A DNA stretch of 64,000 nt, taken from contig NZ_AP028679.1 in assembly GCF_037076455.1 (NCBI RefSeq), positions 2,557,501-2,621,500 of the forward strand, written 5' to 3'. Below are positions 25,914 to 33,838 of this stretch, in pieces. Below the pieces are notes generated by a model, which worked only from the letters and a program-made list of their open reading frames with translations, was not told where the DNA came from and did no database searches. Position numbers and translations under genes: made by a program. The DNA is from Desulfoferula mesophila (GTDB lineage Bacteria; Desulfobacterota; Desulfarculia; Desulfarculales; Desulfarculaceae). Each line of letters starts with the position of its first letter. The first letter of the stretch is position 1.

Positions 25914-27299
25914 CTAGCGGCCAAAGGTTATGGACTGCTGGGCCCGGCCGCGCTGGAACAGGACGGACACCTTGGGCTGGTGGCGGCTGCGCACCATTTC
26001 CAGGTAGAACTCGTCCACGTCGCCCACCGGTTCGCGGCCAAGACGGCGCACCAGGTCGCCGGGCATCAGACCGGACCGCTGGGCCTTGGAGTCGGGGCGC
26101 ACCTTGGTCACCATCAGGGCCTGCCCCCGGGCCAGCCGGTTGCGCTGCTCGGCCGAGGCGTCCATGGGTCCTATCTCCAGGCCCAGGCGCTGCCAGACCA
26201 GCTCCTTGGCCCGCGCCAGGGGATAAGCCTCGACCACGACGTCGCGGCTTTCGCGCTTGCCTTGGCGCAAAAGCCACATTTTTACTTTTTGGCCGGGAGC
26301 CAGCGCGCCCAGGCGGGACTGATAATCCGCCGTGTCCTCCAGGGAAACCCCGTCCAGGGCCAGGACCACCATGCCCCGCTGGATTCCGGCGGCGGCGGCC
26401 GGGCTGTCCTTTTCCACCTGCACCACCACCACCCCCGAAGGAGCCTCCAGGCCGAAGTGGGAGGCCAGGCGGGGGGTGATGTCCTGCAACTCCAGACCCA
26501 GCCAAGTGGGGATCACCTTGCCGTGGGTCAGCAGGTCGTCCACCACCCGGCGCACCCGGTTAACCGGTATGGCGAAACCGATGCCCTGGGCCCGCTGGAA
26601 GATGGCGGTGTTGATGCCCATCACCTCGCCGTCCAGGTTCAACAGCGGCCCCCCGGAGTTGCCGGGGTTGATGCTGGCGTCGGTCTGGATAAGCCCGCCC
26701 ATCCACTCGCCGCGGCCCACGGGCACCCGCCGGTTCAGCGCGCTGACCACCCCGGTGGTCACGGTGTGTTGCAGGCCAAAGGGGTTGCCGATGGCGATGA
26801 GGCTCTCGCCGATCATCAGCGAGCGCGAGTCGCCCAGCTTGACCTGGGGCAAGGGGCTGCCCCGGGGGGTTATCTGGAGCACGGCCAGGTCGGAGGAAGG
26901 ATCGGATCCCACCAACTTGGCCTTGAACACCCGGCGGTCGGCCAGCTGCACCCGGATGTCGCTACCCCCATCGACCACGTGGCTGTTGGTGACGATTAGG
27001 CCCTTTTTTCCGTCAATGACCACCCCGGAGCCCAGGTTGGTCTGCTCCCTCTCCAGGGGCTGGAAAAACTCCTGGAAAAAGCGGTCCAGCATGTCGTCGC
27101 CGCTGCTGAAGGTGCGGGTGCGCACCCTGGCGGTGCTGGAGATGTTGACCACCGCCGGTCCGGCGGCGCGCACCACCGACACCACCGGGGTGACCCGGTT
27201 CTGGCCCAAGGCCTGGCCCGGCAGGGCCAAAGCGGCCAGGAACAGGCAAACCAGCCAGGGGGCCGTACTGATGACTCGGGGTAAGTTACGCATCCTCAT
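25914..27299 (-). CDS. HtrA/Deg-type periplasmic serine protease
   Basis: A 461-residue protease with an N-terminal hydrophobic signal (about residues 12-32). The trypsin-like domain has a complete triad, H107 (NSHVVDGG), D137 (SSDLAVLQ) and S215 (NPGNSGGPLL). Two PDZ domains follow, each with a GLEL/GLEIG-type carboxylate-binding loop. It degrades or chaperones damaged envelope proteins. Size fits DegQ/DegS-like proteins with two PDZ domains. Confidence 0.93.
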   Translation of the reverse strand: MRMRNLPRVISTAPWLVCLFLAALALPGQALGQNRVTPVVSVVRAAGPAVVNISSTARVRTRTFSSGDDMLDRFFQEFFQPLEREQTNLGSGVVIDGKKGLIVTNSHVVDGGSDIRVQLADRRVFKAKLVGSDPSSDLAVLQITPRGSPLPQVKLGDSRSLMIGESLIAIGNPFGLQHTVTTGVVSALNRRVPVGRGEWMGGLIQTDASINPGNSGGPLLNLDGEVMGINTAIFQRAQGIGFAIPVNRVRRVVDDLLTHGKVIPTWLGLELQDITPRLASHFGLEAPSGVVVVQVEKDSPAAAAGIQRGMVVLALDGVSLEDTADYQSRLGALAPGQKVKMWLLRQGKRESRDVVVEAYPLARAKELVWQRLGLEIGPMDASAEQRNRLARGQALMVTKVRPDSKAQRSGLMPGDLVRRLGREPVGDVDEFYLEMVRSRHQPKVSVLFQRGRAQQSITFGR

Positions 27300-27364
27300 T
27301 CATCATTCATCCCATGCACTCGGAAAGCCCGGCGAGCCTGGAAGGCGGCCGAACGCCCAATGCC

Positions 27365-27871
27365 CTAAGTATGGCCGGTCTGGATGCCCATCGCCAGGGC
27401 CATGGGCACAAAACTGATCCCATTATGGGTCTGCATCTCTGCCGTCGGCTCAAAGCCCAGGCGCCGGTATGCTTCGAGCGCGTTGGGCGAGGCGTTCACC
27501 GTGACCCTCTCGATAGCGCCCTTTTGCTGCCGATAAAGCTCCAGGGCCCGCCGCAGCAGATGCTTTCCCAGGCCTTGGCCCTGCGAGGCGTCCTCGGTGA
27601 AAAACAGGGCGATGTGCCCGGGCTCGCGCATTTCCACGAAAGCCGCCAAGCGCGCCCCGTTCCAGGCGGCCAACATGAGGTTGCCCTCTTCCAGGCGCTG
27701 GGCCAGGGCCTCGGGGGTGGCGTAGCTCAAAAACTCCTCCCGCCCCTCGGGGGGGAACCGCGGGGCCACGAACCGGTTGAAAACCCTGACCACCAGTTGG
27801 GAAGCCGTGGCCTCCTCGCCGGGGTCAAGCGGTCGAATCTTCATCTGATCCATAACGCCCATGCCTGCCAT
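27365..27871 (-). CDS. GNAT-family N-acetyltransferase
   Basis: A 168-residue GNAT protein: KIRPLDPGEEATASQL start, IALFFTEDASQGQGLGKHLLRRALE with the Q-x-x-G-x-G acetyl-CoA loop, and NASPNALEAYRRLGFEP near the end. Substrate unknown. Several in-frame ATGs lie close together (residues 1, 4, 7 and 10); none has a strong ribosome site, so the start may be up to 9 codons downstream. Confidence 0.88.
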   Translation of the reverse strand: MAGMGVMDQMKIRPLDPGEEATASQLVVRVFNRFVAPRFPPEGREEFLSYATPEALAQRLEEGNLMLAAWNGARLAAFVEMREPGHIALFFTEDASQGQGLGKHLLRRALELYRQQKGAIERVTVNASPNALEAYRRLGFEPTAEMQTHNGISFVPMALAMGIQTGHT

Positions 27872-27975
27872 TCCCTAGCTGACTTAAAAGACCTTCAAAA
27901 CCATATGAACCTGAGACCATATTGTCAACGCGGCGTAATTTGACCTTTGCGAATCCCGGGGAGTAGACTTTTTTT

Positions 27976-28740
27976 ATGCGCGTTTTGCTGACCAACGATG
28001 ACGGGGTCTATGCCCCCGGCCTCAAGGCCCTGCACCAGGCCCTGGCCGGGGAACACGAGTTGTGGGTGGTGGCTCCCGAGACCGAGCAGTCGGCCGTGGG
28101 ACACGCCATCACCCTGGCCGACCCCATCCGGGTGCACCCCCTGACCGCCGAGAGCGGCATGCAGGGCTGGGCGGTCAACGGCACCCCGGCCGACTGCGTG
28201 AAGCTGGCGGTGCGCAGCCTTTTGCCCCAGCCGGTGCAGATGGTGATCTCGGGCATCAACCAGGGGGCCAACGTGGGGGTCAACCTCCTGTATTCCGGCA
28301 CGGTCAGCGCGGCCACCGAGGGGGCCATCATGGGCCTGGGAGCCATCAGCGTGTCCCTGGCCACCCACCACCCCTCGGACTTCGGCCCGGCGGCCCGGGT
28401 GATTGCCAGCCTGGTAAAAGCCTGGCCCGGCCTGGGGGTGCCGCCGGGGGTATCGTTGAACGTGAACGTGCCCGCCCTGCCCCCCCAGGAGATAAAAGGC
28501 ATCCGCCTGGCCCGCCAGTCCACCGCCTCCCTGCGCGAGACATTCTTGGAGCGGCGCGACCCCAGAGGACACACCTATTACTGGCAGGCCGGAGAGGTGA
28601 TGGGGGTGGACGGCAACGGCGACACCGACTATCCCGCCCTGCTGGAGGGCTATGTGACCATCACCCCGGTGGGCCACGACCTGACTCACGATGGGGCCCT
28701 GGAGGCCTTGGCGGATAGCGATTTCGGGCTGAGTCTGTGA
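27976..28740 (+). CDS. surE: 5'/3'-nucleotidase SurE
   Basis: A 254-residue metal-dependent nucleotidase. It opens with the diagnostic MRVLLTNDDGVYAPG (metal-binding DD), has APETEQSAVGHAIT, the NGTPADCVKL strand and VVISGINQGANVG-like metal region. Hydrolyses nucleoside monophosphates. Divergent from the GNAT gene. Confidence 0.95.
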   Translation: MRVLLTNDDGVYAPGLKALHQALAGEHELWVVAPETEQSAVGHAITLADPIRVHPLTAESGMQGWAVNGTPADCVKLAVRSLLPQPVQMVISGINQGANVGVNLLYSGTVSAATEGAIMGLGAISVSLATHHPSDFGPAARVIASLVKAWPGLGVPPGVSLNVNVPALPPQEIKGIRLARQSTASLRETFLERRDPRGHTYYWQAGEVMGVDGNGDTDYPALLEGYVTITPVGHDLTHDGALEALADSDFGLSL

Positions 28741-29064
28741 ACCGCATGCCACGCCAAAAGCGCTAGGCATAGTAGCATATTGTCTCGTAACACCTGGTCA
28801 CTCCTAGTGTATTAGCCAATGGGTACATTTGCCCCACGGCGGGGGATAATGCACCATTAAACCCCCGGCTTGTAATATTGTGAAAATTGTCCCGTACGGG
28901 CCGCCGAGGGGGCGTCACCAGCGAACTTTCCTTTAATGATCGCTCCTAACGGTAATTAGCCAAGTGCTCAAATAGGATATGACCTTAGATGGCATGCAAC
29001 TTGCTTAGAAAGACGGGCAACATTCACGCGCCTTCCGATAAACATTGGCGCCAGGAGAAAGACA
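28741..29064. other. Intergenic region with no recognised gene
   Basis: AT-richer stretch between surE and a tiny zinc-ribbon gene. It probably carries the promoter for the latter. I see no RNA gene, repeat family or conserved regulatory fold in it. Confidence 0.5.
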
Positions 29065-29244
29065 ATGCCCGCATACGAGTACATCTGCAGCAACTGCGAA
29101 GCCAAGGAACAGCGCATCGGCGGCTTGGACGACCACACCATCATTTGCGACCAGTGCGGCCAGATCATGGTGCGCCAGGCGGATCTGGACACCTTGTTGG
29201 CGTCCTACTCTCAGGTAAAGCAGCAGGCCGACAGCCTGGGCTAA
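29065..29244 (+). CDS. Small FmdB-like zinc-ribbon protein
   Basis: A 59-residue protein starting MPAYEYICSNCEAKEQ and continuing with TIICDQCGQIM: two CxxC pairs 17 residues apart, as in the FmdB/CxxC putative regulatory protein family, although the second loop differs from the usual CPxCG. An AGGAG ribosome site at 29053 with an 7-nt spacer supports the start. The C-terminal half is a helical tail. Likely zinc-binding; function unknown. Confidence 0.82.
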   Translation: MPAYEYICSNCEAKEQRIGGLDDHTIICDQCGQIMVRQADLDTLLASYSQVKQQADSLG

Positions 29245-29296
29245 AATCTGAGTTTTTCCACCGCCCCTCATCCGAGGCGGTGTCCGGGGTTCTATC

Positions 29297-30055
29297 ATGA
29301 ACCAATCGGGGCGCCCGGATATGCGGAGCGGCTTGCAAGAGGCCTCTTCCAGAGGCCTCTTCGTTATTCTGGAGCAACTCTACCAAGAGCTTCCCGACAC
29401 CACCTGTGCCCGCCGCGGCGCCTGCTGTGGCCTGCTCCCCCCGGTTTTCACCGTTGAATTAGCTGGTTGGCTGCATAGCCTGCCAGAGGTCCCCTATAAG
29501 GAACGCGCCACTCAGGCCCGGCGCCTGGTGGAGCATTTCCTGGGCAACGCGGCCCAACGCCGCGCCTGCCCCTGGGCCCGCCCCGATGCCTGCGCCATCT
29601 ACCCCCAGCGCTTCCTGGGTTGCCGCGCCTATGGCCTGTGGTCGCCCGAGGCCTACGCGGTTCGCGCCGCCCAAGCCCTGCGGGGCCAGCAAGCCGTGGC
29701 CCAGGCCTGGCAGGGCCTGGGAGTGACGTTGCCCCCCGAGGTGTTGGCCCCGGCCCCGCCTTATTGCCGGCAGGTGCGACCGGCCGGTGGCTCCGGCGTG
29801 GACGATACGGCCATTGAGTCGCTGGAGGAACGGGCCCTGGAGTTGAGCCGTGATCTGCCGCCCAGCCTGGAGCGGCTGCACGATTTCGGCGGGGACATCT
29901 CCTTTGCCGTGGCCACCCTGGCCCTGGGCCAGGCCCAGGCCCTGAGCCTCAAGGTGGCGGTGACCAAAGCCCTGCTGGCCGGCGACCAGGCCGAAGCCCA
30001 GGAATTGCTGGCCAAGGCCGGCACGGCGGCCCGGCGCTGGGCCCAGTCGTTTTAA
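29297..30055 (+). CDS. YkgJ-type cysteine-cluster protein
   Basis: A 252-residue protein whose first half has the YkgJ CxxCxxxCC-like pattern: TTCARRGACCGL, then RACPWARPDACAIYPQRFLGCRAYG. Family members probably bind Zn or an FeS cluster; the function is not established. The C-terminal half is an Ala/Leu-rich helical region. The start is uncertain: ATG at 29297 or 29321; the N-terminal codons include a self-complementary AGAGGCCTCT pair that could form a terminator-like stem. Confidence 0.75.
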   Translation: MNQSGRPDMRSGLQEASSRGLFVILEQLYQELPDTTCARRGACCGLLPPVFTVELAGWLHSLPEVPYKERATQARRLVEHFLGNAAQRRACPWARPDACAIYPQRFLGCRAYGLWSPEAYAVRAAQALRGQQAVAQAWQGLGVTLPPEVLAPAPPYCRQVRPAGGSGVDDTAIESLEERALELSRDLPPSLERLHDFGGDISFAVATLALGQAQALSLKVAVTKALLAGDQAEAQELLAKAGTAARRWAQSF

Positions 30056-30110
30056 TCTGACATATTAATTAGCATTTACTGGCTATTATATCTTTTTATT
30101 AATATCGTTT

Positions 30111-30851
30111 CTAATTTTGTTTGGCCCGCTTTTCCGCTGCCTTGGCCTGCCTTTTACGGCACCAGTCCTCGTAGCGCCCGGCCAGCTCACGGAAGCGGTC
30201 CACGCTGAAAGGCGGCCGCTTGATGGCCGCCAAGGTGCCGGGCCGCACCCTGCCCTCCCGGGCCACCTCTTCCCCCGCCTGGGCGATCAGGGCCAGGTGG
30301 GGCTCCAGCACCGCGGGCTCCATCTGGATGGCCAGGGAGCCGGGCACGCAAAACTCGGCAATGCATCGGCCGCCGAAGTTCTCGGCCATGTCGCGGATGG
30401 TGGCGATCATGGGCGCGAACACCACCGGCTCGGGAAAGGAGCAGGTGGAGATGAGCATCACCTTGGAGGGCATCCGCCAGACCATGGGATGACGGGTCAT
30501 GCCGGTCGCATCGCTGAACAAAAAGGGCTGCATGCCGCACACGCAGCGGTCCATCACCACCTTGAGCTGGGCGCTCACCGTGTCGGTGTACACCGGCGAG
30601 GCCCATACCACCAGGTCAGATTGCTGCAGAAAAGACACCACCAGGTCCATGTCGTCGCGCTGAGCGCAGCGGCCCGGGTGCAGATGCATGCAGCTCAGAC
30701 AGGCGGTGCAGGGGGCAATGTCCATATCCGCCGCGTAAAGGGTATCCACCTGGGCTCCCCCCCGCAGCAAGCCCTGGGCCAGGGCCTGGCCCAGCTTGGC
30801 GGTGACTCCCTTGGCCCCCCGGGCGCTACCGTTGATTATCACTGCGCGCAT
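30111..30851 (-). CDS. NADPH-dependent FMN reductase-like flavodoxin-fold protein
   Basis: A 246-residue protein starting AVIINGSARGAKGVTAKLGQAL, the FMN phosphate loop of the WrbA/IsfD-type flavoproteins, followed by the CTACLSCMHLHPGRCAQRDDM cysteine segment and ASPVYTDTVSAQLKVVMDR. This set matches multimeric flavodoxin/iron-sulfur flavoprotein relatives; the cysteines may be redox active. Convergent with the YkgJ-type gene. Confidence 0.85.
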   Translation of the reverse strand: MRAVIINGSARGAKGVTAKLGQALAQGLLRGGAQVDTLYAADMDIAPCTACLSCMHLHPGRCAQRDDMDLVVSFLQQSDLVVWASPVYTDTVSAQLKVVMDRCVCGMQPFLFSDATGMTRHPMVWRMPSKVMLISTCSFPEPVVFAPMIATIRDMAENFGGRCIAEFCVPGSLAIQMEPAVLEPHLALIAQAGEEVAREGRVRPGTLAAIKRPPFSVDRFRELAGRYEDWCRKRQAKAAEKRAKQN

Positions 30852-30912
30852 TTTTTCCTCCTTCTGCCGGCCAAATTAGCACATCCGTCCCAATCGGGGA
30901 AAAAATGCGGCG

Positions 30913-32514
30913 TCATTTTTTTGACGTTCGCAACCACCACGCGCTGAAGCAGGTCTGCAAAAGGCTCAGACCCACGAAATACCAGGCCCAAAGCGGCCAT
31001 CCGGCCAAGGTGCCCCCTACCCGCCCCCACGCCCAGTAGTCCTGGGCCGCCAGAAAGATGCCGCCGAACAGCAGCAGGGCCAACCAGCCCCGCTTGCTGA
31101 AGCGGGGCAGGCTCAGGCCGCCGGAAAGGAGCTGCACCGCCAGATAGGCCGCGCATGACACGGCCATGACCGGCACGGCGGGCAAAAACCCGCCGGTGGG
31201 CAGCAGCTTGAAATGATAGGCCAGGACCAAAACCTCTCCGGCCAGGATGGAGACGATGGCCGCGTTGGCCCGGGGCTTGCGCAGGTACAGGCCCAGGAAC
31301 ACGGTGGGGAACAAGGCGGCCAGGCCGGTGAAGGCGGTGAGCCCCAGCTGGAGAATGGTGGTGTTGGACAGCAGGGCCACGGCCAGCCCGGCCAGGGCCA
31401 AGATCACCACGAAGACCCGTCCCACCAGGCCGCTCTGAGCCTTGCGGCCCCGCAGATAAGGGAACAGGTCCCGGCTGAAAATGGAGCTCAGGGTCAAGAG
31501 CTGGGAGTCCATGGTGGACATCAGCGCGGCCAGGCCGGCGGCCAACACCAGGGTGCCCATTAAGTCTCCGGCCAGGTGGGTCATCAGCAGGGGCACGATG
31601 GCGTCGGACTCGCGCCCGGCCAAATTGGGAAAGGCCAGATGACCCAACACCCCCAGGGCCACGGGCAAGGCGAACACCACCGTGCAGATCAGGGGGTACA
31701 GGGCCATGGTGCGGCCCAGGGAACCTTGGCTGCGGGCGGAATAAAAGCGCTGGAAGAGCTGGGGAAACATGGGGTCGCAAAAAAACCACAGGGCCATGAA
31801 GCTGAACCACACCGCCGGGCTGTAGACCCCGTGGGGGCCGGGGCGGCTGAACAGGGCGGGCTCGGCCTGGCGCACCTGGTCAAAGGCCCGGCCCCATCCA
31901 CCGTAATGAGACACCACCAGGCCCAGGGCTCCGGCCATGAGCACCAGCATGAATATCCCCTGGAACACGTCGGTCCAGGCCACGGCCTTGAGCCCGCCCC
32001 GCAGGGTGTAGGCCAGGATGATGACCGTGACCAGCGAGGCCCCGGCCCAGGCGGGCAGGCCGAAGAGCTGGCCCAGCACCTTGGCCCCGGCCAGGGGCTG
32101 CAGGGCCAGGTAGGGCACGGTGAACACCACCATGACCAAGGCGAACAGCCCGGCCAGGGGACGGCTGGCGTAGACCTGCTCCACCAGTTCGGCCGGGGTC
32201 ACCAGCTCGTGGGTGCGGCCCCATTCCCAAACCTTGCGGCCCACCAGCCAGAAAGTCAGGGCCATGAAGCCGGTGCCAAAGGCCATGATGGGAAAAAAGC
32301 TGAGCCCCTCGCGGTAGCCGGCCCCCGAGGCGCCGAACACGGTGAAGGCGCTGAAGTTGGTGGCGGCCATGGTGCCCACCAGCACGAAAGGCCCCAGACC
32401 CCGTCCGGCCAGAAAATAGTCGCTGGGGCCGTCGCGCAGCCGGCTTTTGGCCATAAAGCCCAGGATGAGCACCACCAAGAAATAAACCGTCAGGACAACT
32501 ATTTTTGTCAGCAT
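30913..32514 (-). CDS. Sodium:solute symporter (SSS family)
   Basis: A 533-residue transporter with about 13 membrane segments. The region SDYFLAGRGLGPFVLVGTMAATNFSAF and the later GGLKAVAWTDVFQG are SSS-family signatures (PutP/PanF fold) and fit Na+-coupled uptake. The substrate cannot be read. The ATG at 32514 has a GGGAG site and lies directly before the first membrane segment; a 24-codon extension upstream overlaps a terminator-like hairpin and was rejected. Confidence 0.92.
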   Translation of the reverse strand: MLTKIVVLTVYFLVVLILGFMAKSRLRDGPSDYFLAGRGLGPFVLVGTMAATNFSAFTVFGASGAGYREGLSFFPIMAFGTGFMALTFWLVGRKVWEWGRTHELVTPAELVEQVYASRPLAGLFALVMVVFTVPYLALQPLAGAKVLGQLFGLPAWAGASLVTVIILAYTLRGGLKAVAWTDVFQGIFMLVLMAGALGLVVSHYGGWGRAFDQVRQAEPALFSRPGPHGVYSPAVWFSFMALWFFCDPMFPQLFQRFYSARSQGSLGRTMALYPLICTVVFALPVALGVLGHLAFPNLAGRESDAIVPLLMTHLAGDLMGTLVLAAGLAALMSTMDSQLLTLSSIFSRDLFPYLRGRKAQSGLVGRVFVVILALAGLAVALLSNTTILQLGLTAFTGLAALFPTVFLGLYLRKPRANAAIVSILAGEVLVLAYHFKLLPTGGFLPAVPVMAVSCAAYLAVQLLSGGLSLPRFSKRGWLALLLFGGIFLAAQDYWAWGRVGGTLAGWPLWAWYFVGLSLLQTCFSAWWLRTSKK

Positions 32515-32532
32515 GGCTGCAAGGCTCCCGCC

Positions 32533-32572
32533 CAAAAACAAACGGCCACCCCGGCGCAGACCGGGATGGCCG
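32533..32572 (-). terminator. Attenuator or terminator in the symporter leader
   Basis: On the minus strand a 12-bp stem with one mismatch (32543-32554 with 32561-32572) and a 6-nt loop is followed directly by TTTGTTTTTG. No gene lies upstream on this strand, so it may attenuate the symporter transcript or block readthrough into it. Confidence 0.6.
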
Positions 32573-32711
32573 AAACCTAGAAACATAATCTGCGATTACC
32601 TCTATAGCCGCCGCGCCGGGCCTTGGCAAGCAATTATTGGGCTCAGGTAACCCTTAGCCCGCTATATTGTTGACGACTTGGGGCCCCTATGGTAAAAATC
32701 GCTCAACGTTT

Positions 32712-32787
32712 TCCCCGGTAGCTCAGTTGGCAGAGCAGGTGGCTGTTAACCACCGGGCCGTTGGTTCGAGTCCGACCCGGGGAGCCA
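32712..32787 (+). tRNA. tRNA-Asn (GTT)
   Basis: A complete 76-nt cloverleaf: acceptor TCCCCGG/CCGGGGA, D arm GCTC/GAGC, anticodon arm GGTGG/CCACC with loop CTGTTAA giving anticodon GTT, T arm with TTCGAGT and encoded CCA. From 32738 the 3' part is duplicated at 57267, so the 3' half is probably supplied by the integrated element. Confidence 0.97.
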
Positions 32788-32790
32788 AAA
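32738..32790 (+). repeat. attL: left copy of the 53-bp tRNA-Asn repeat
   Basis: From the anticodon stem through CCA plus AAA. It matches the copy at 57267-57319 with a single mismatch (T at 32761, C at 57290). This copy is in the functional tRNA. Confidence 0.92.
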
Positions 32791-32795
32791 ATTAC

Positions 32796-32830
32796 AAGGA
32801 GTTAGGCCTTTTGGCCTAGCTCCTTTTTTT
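32796..32830 (+). terminator. tRNA-Asn terminator (element-side copy)
   Basis: AAGGAG-TAGGCC paired with GGCCTA-CTCCTT around a TTTT loop, with one mismatched pair, then a run of seven T. It has a diverged counterpart after attR at 57325. Confidence 0.88.
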
Positions 32831-32833
32831 GGC

Positions 32834-32853
32834 GGGTAAGCAGGGGGTAAGCA
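32834..32853 (+). repeat. Paired GGGTAAGCA repeats, left end
   Basis: GGGTAAGCA at 32834 and 32845, exactly 11 bp apart. The same word at the same 11-bp spacing is at the right end of the element near the integrase, so these are candidate integrase arm-binding sites. Confidence 0.7.
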
Positions 32854-32896
32854 TCAGGAGCCATTTCGGCTGCCGGTGGATCCTCAATCGCAAGGA

Positions 32897-33559
32897 TCAA
32901 TCATCAACCGCATTTGGATGTTTTGCGGGAATTATCATGGCCTCACTGTGCAGGGCCACCATAGCCGCCGACTGTACTTGGCCCGAGTCGTGCCGCACCA
33001 CCTGCTGCAGAACCTTGGCGGAATGCCGGCCCCCAATGCAGCCTAGGGCTCGGGCTGCGGTGCAGCGCACCTGGATCGGCTGGCTGCGATCATTTATCAG
33101 ATCGGCCAAGGGCCCCACCACTTTCTCTCCACCGATTTTGCCAAGAGCGTGGGCGGCCACTCGGCGCATGGTGGGATCGGGATCGCCCAGCAGCGCGATC
33201 AGGGTGGCTGTTGCCTCGGAGCAGCGAATTTCGCCCAAGGTGTAAACCGCCACCGCGCGCACCTGGTCACTCGAAGCCCCCACCAGGGCAATCAGGGTAG
33301 CACGGTCCAGCGCGCCGACCGGAGCCATAAGCCCTTGTTGGACGGCCCGGTTACAGGTATCCAAAACCTTCTTTTGCAGGTGGCAAGGTATTGCCTTCGC
33401 ATGGTCATCTGTCGCGCTCACCCTCGCCTGGGTGGCGCTCACCGCCAAGTCCGGCGCGGGAAACGACCAAAGCAGGACCAGGCACAGCACCCCAGCCAAA
33501 AGGCCGTAGGTAATGCGGAGGGTTCCACCACTGGGGCTGCTCTGGGCGTCATTGGCCAT
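32897..33559 (-). CDS. HEAT-repeat protein with N-terminal membrane anchor
   Basis: A 220-residue protein. A single hydrophobic segment (about residues 18-38) near the N-terminus suggests a signal anchor, followed by a linker and three to four HEAT/PBS-type repeats such as RAVAVYTLGEI, MRRVAAHALGKIGG and QVRCTAARALGCIGG. Such repeats mediate protein contacts. ATG at 33559 has an AAGGAGGTG ribosome site. Its 3' end lies in the segment that also resembles the chromosome beyond attR. Function unknown. Confidence 0.82.
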   Translation of the reverse strand: MANDAQSSPSGGTLRITYGLLAGVLCLVLLWSFPAPDLAVSATQARVSATDDHAKAIPCHLQKKVLDTCNRAVQQGLMAPVGALDRATLIALVGASSDQVRAVAVYTLGEIRCSEATATLIALLGDPDPTMRRVAAHALGKIGGEKVVGPLADLINDRSQPIQVRCTAARALGCIGGRHSAKVLQQVVRHDSGQVQSAAMVALHSEAMIIPAKHPNAVDD

Positions 33560-33838
33560 TGGCACACCTCCTTGCCAAGATAAAAATAACCGTATCAATA
33601 GGTTGCGGAGTAGTTTCGGGGGAGTCGCCACCATTCTGGGTAGTGTCGGTTTCCTGACACTTGGGGCGTGTTGGTCACAGGTGCCCCCCGATGCGATAAA
33701 AACTTATCTATGGAAATTCAGGATAGGTATGGGCCGTTACCAAGGTGTTACCATTTTGATCAGAGGGGCAAAGCGCGAGAGGATTGGGCGGGACAAGTTT
33801 AATTTTATAGCTTAATTACGCGATGTGGTCCGTCTGGG

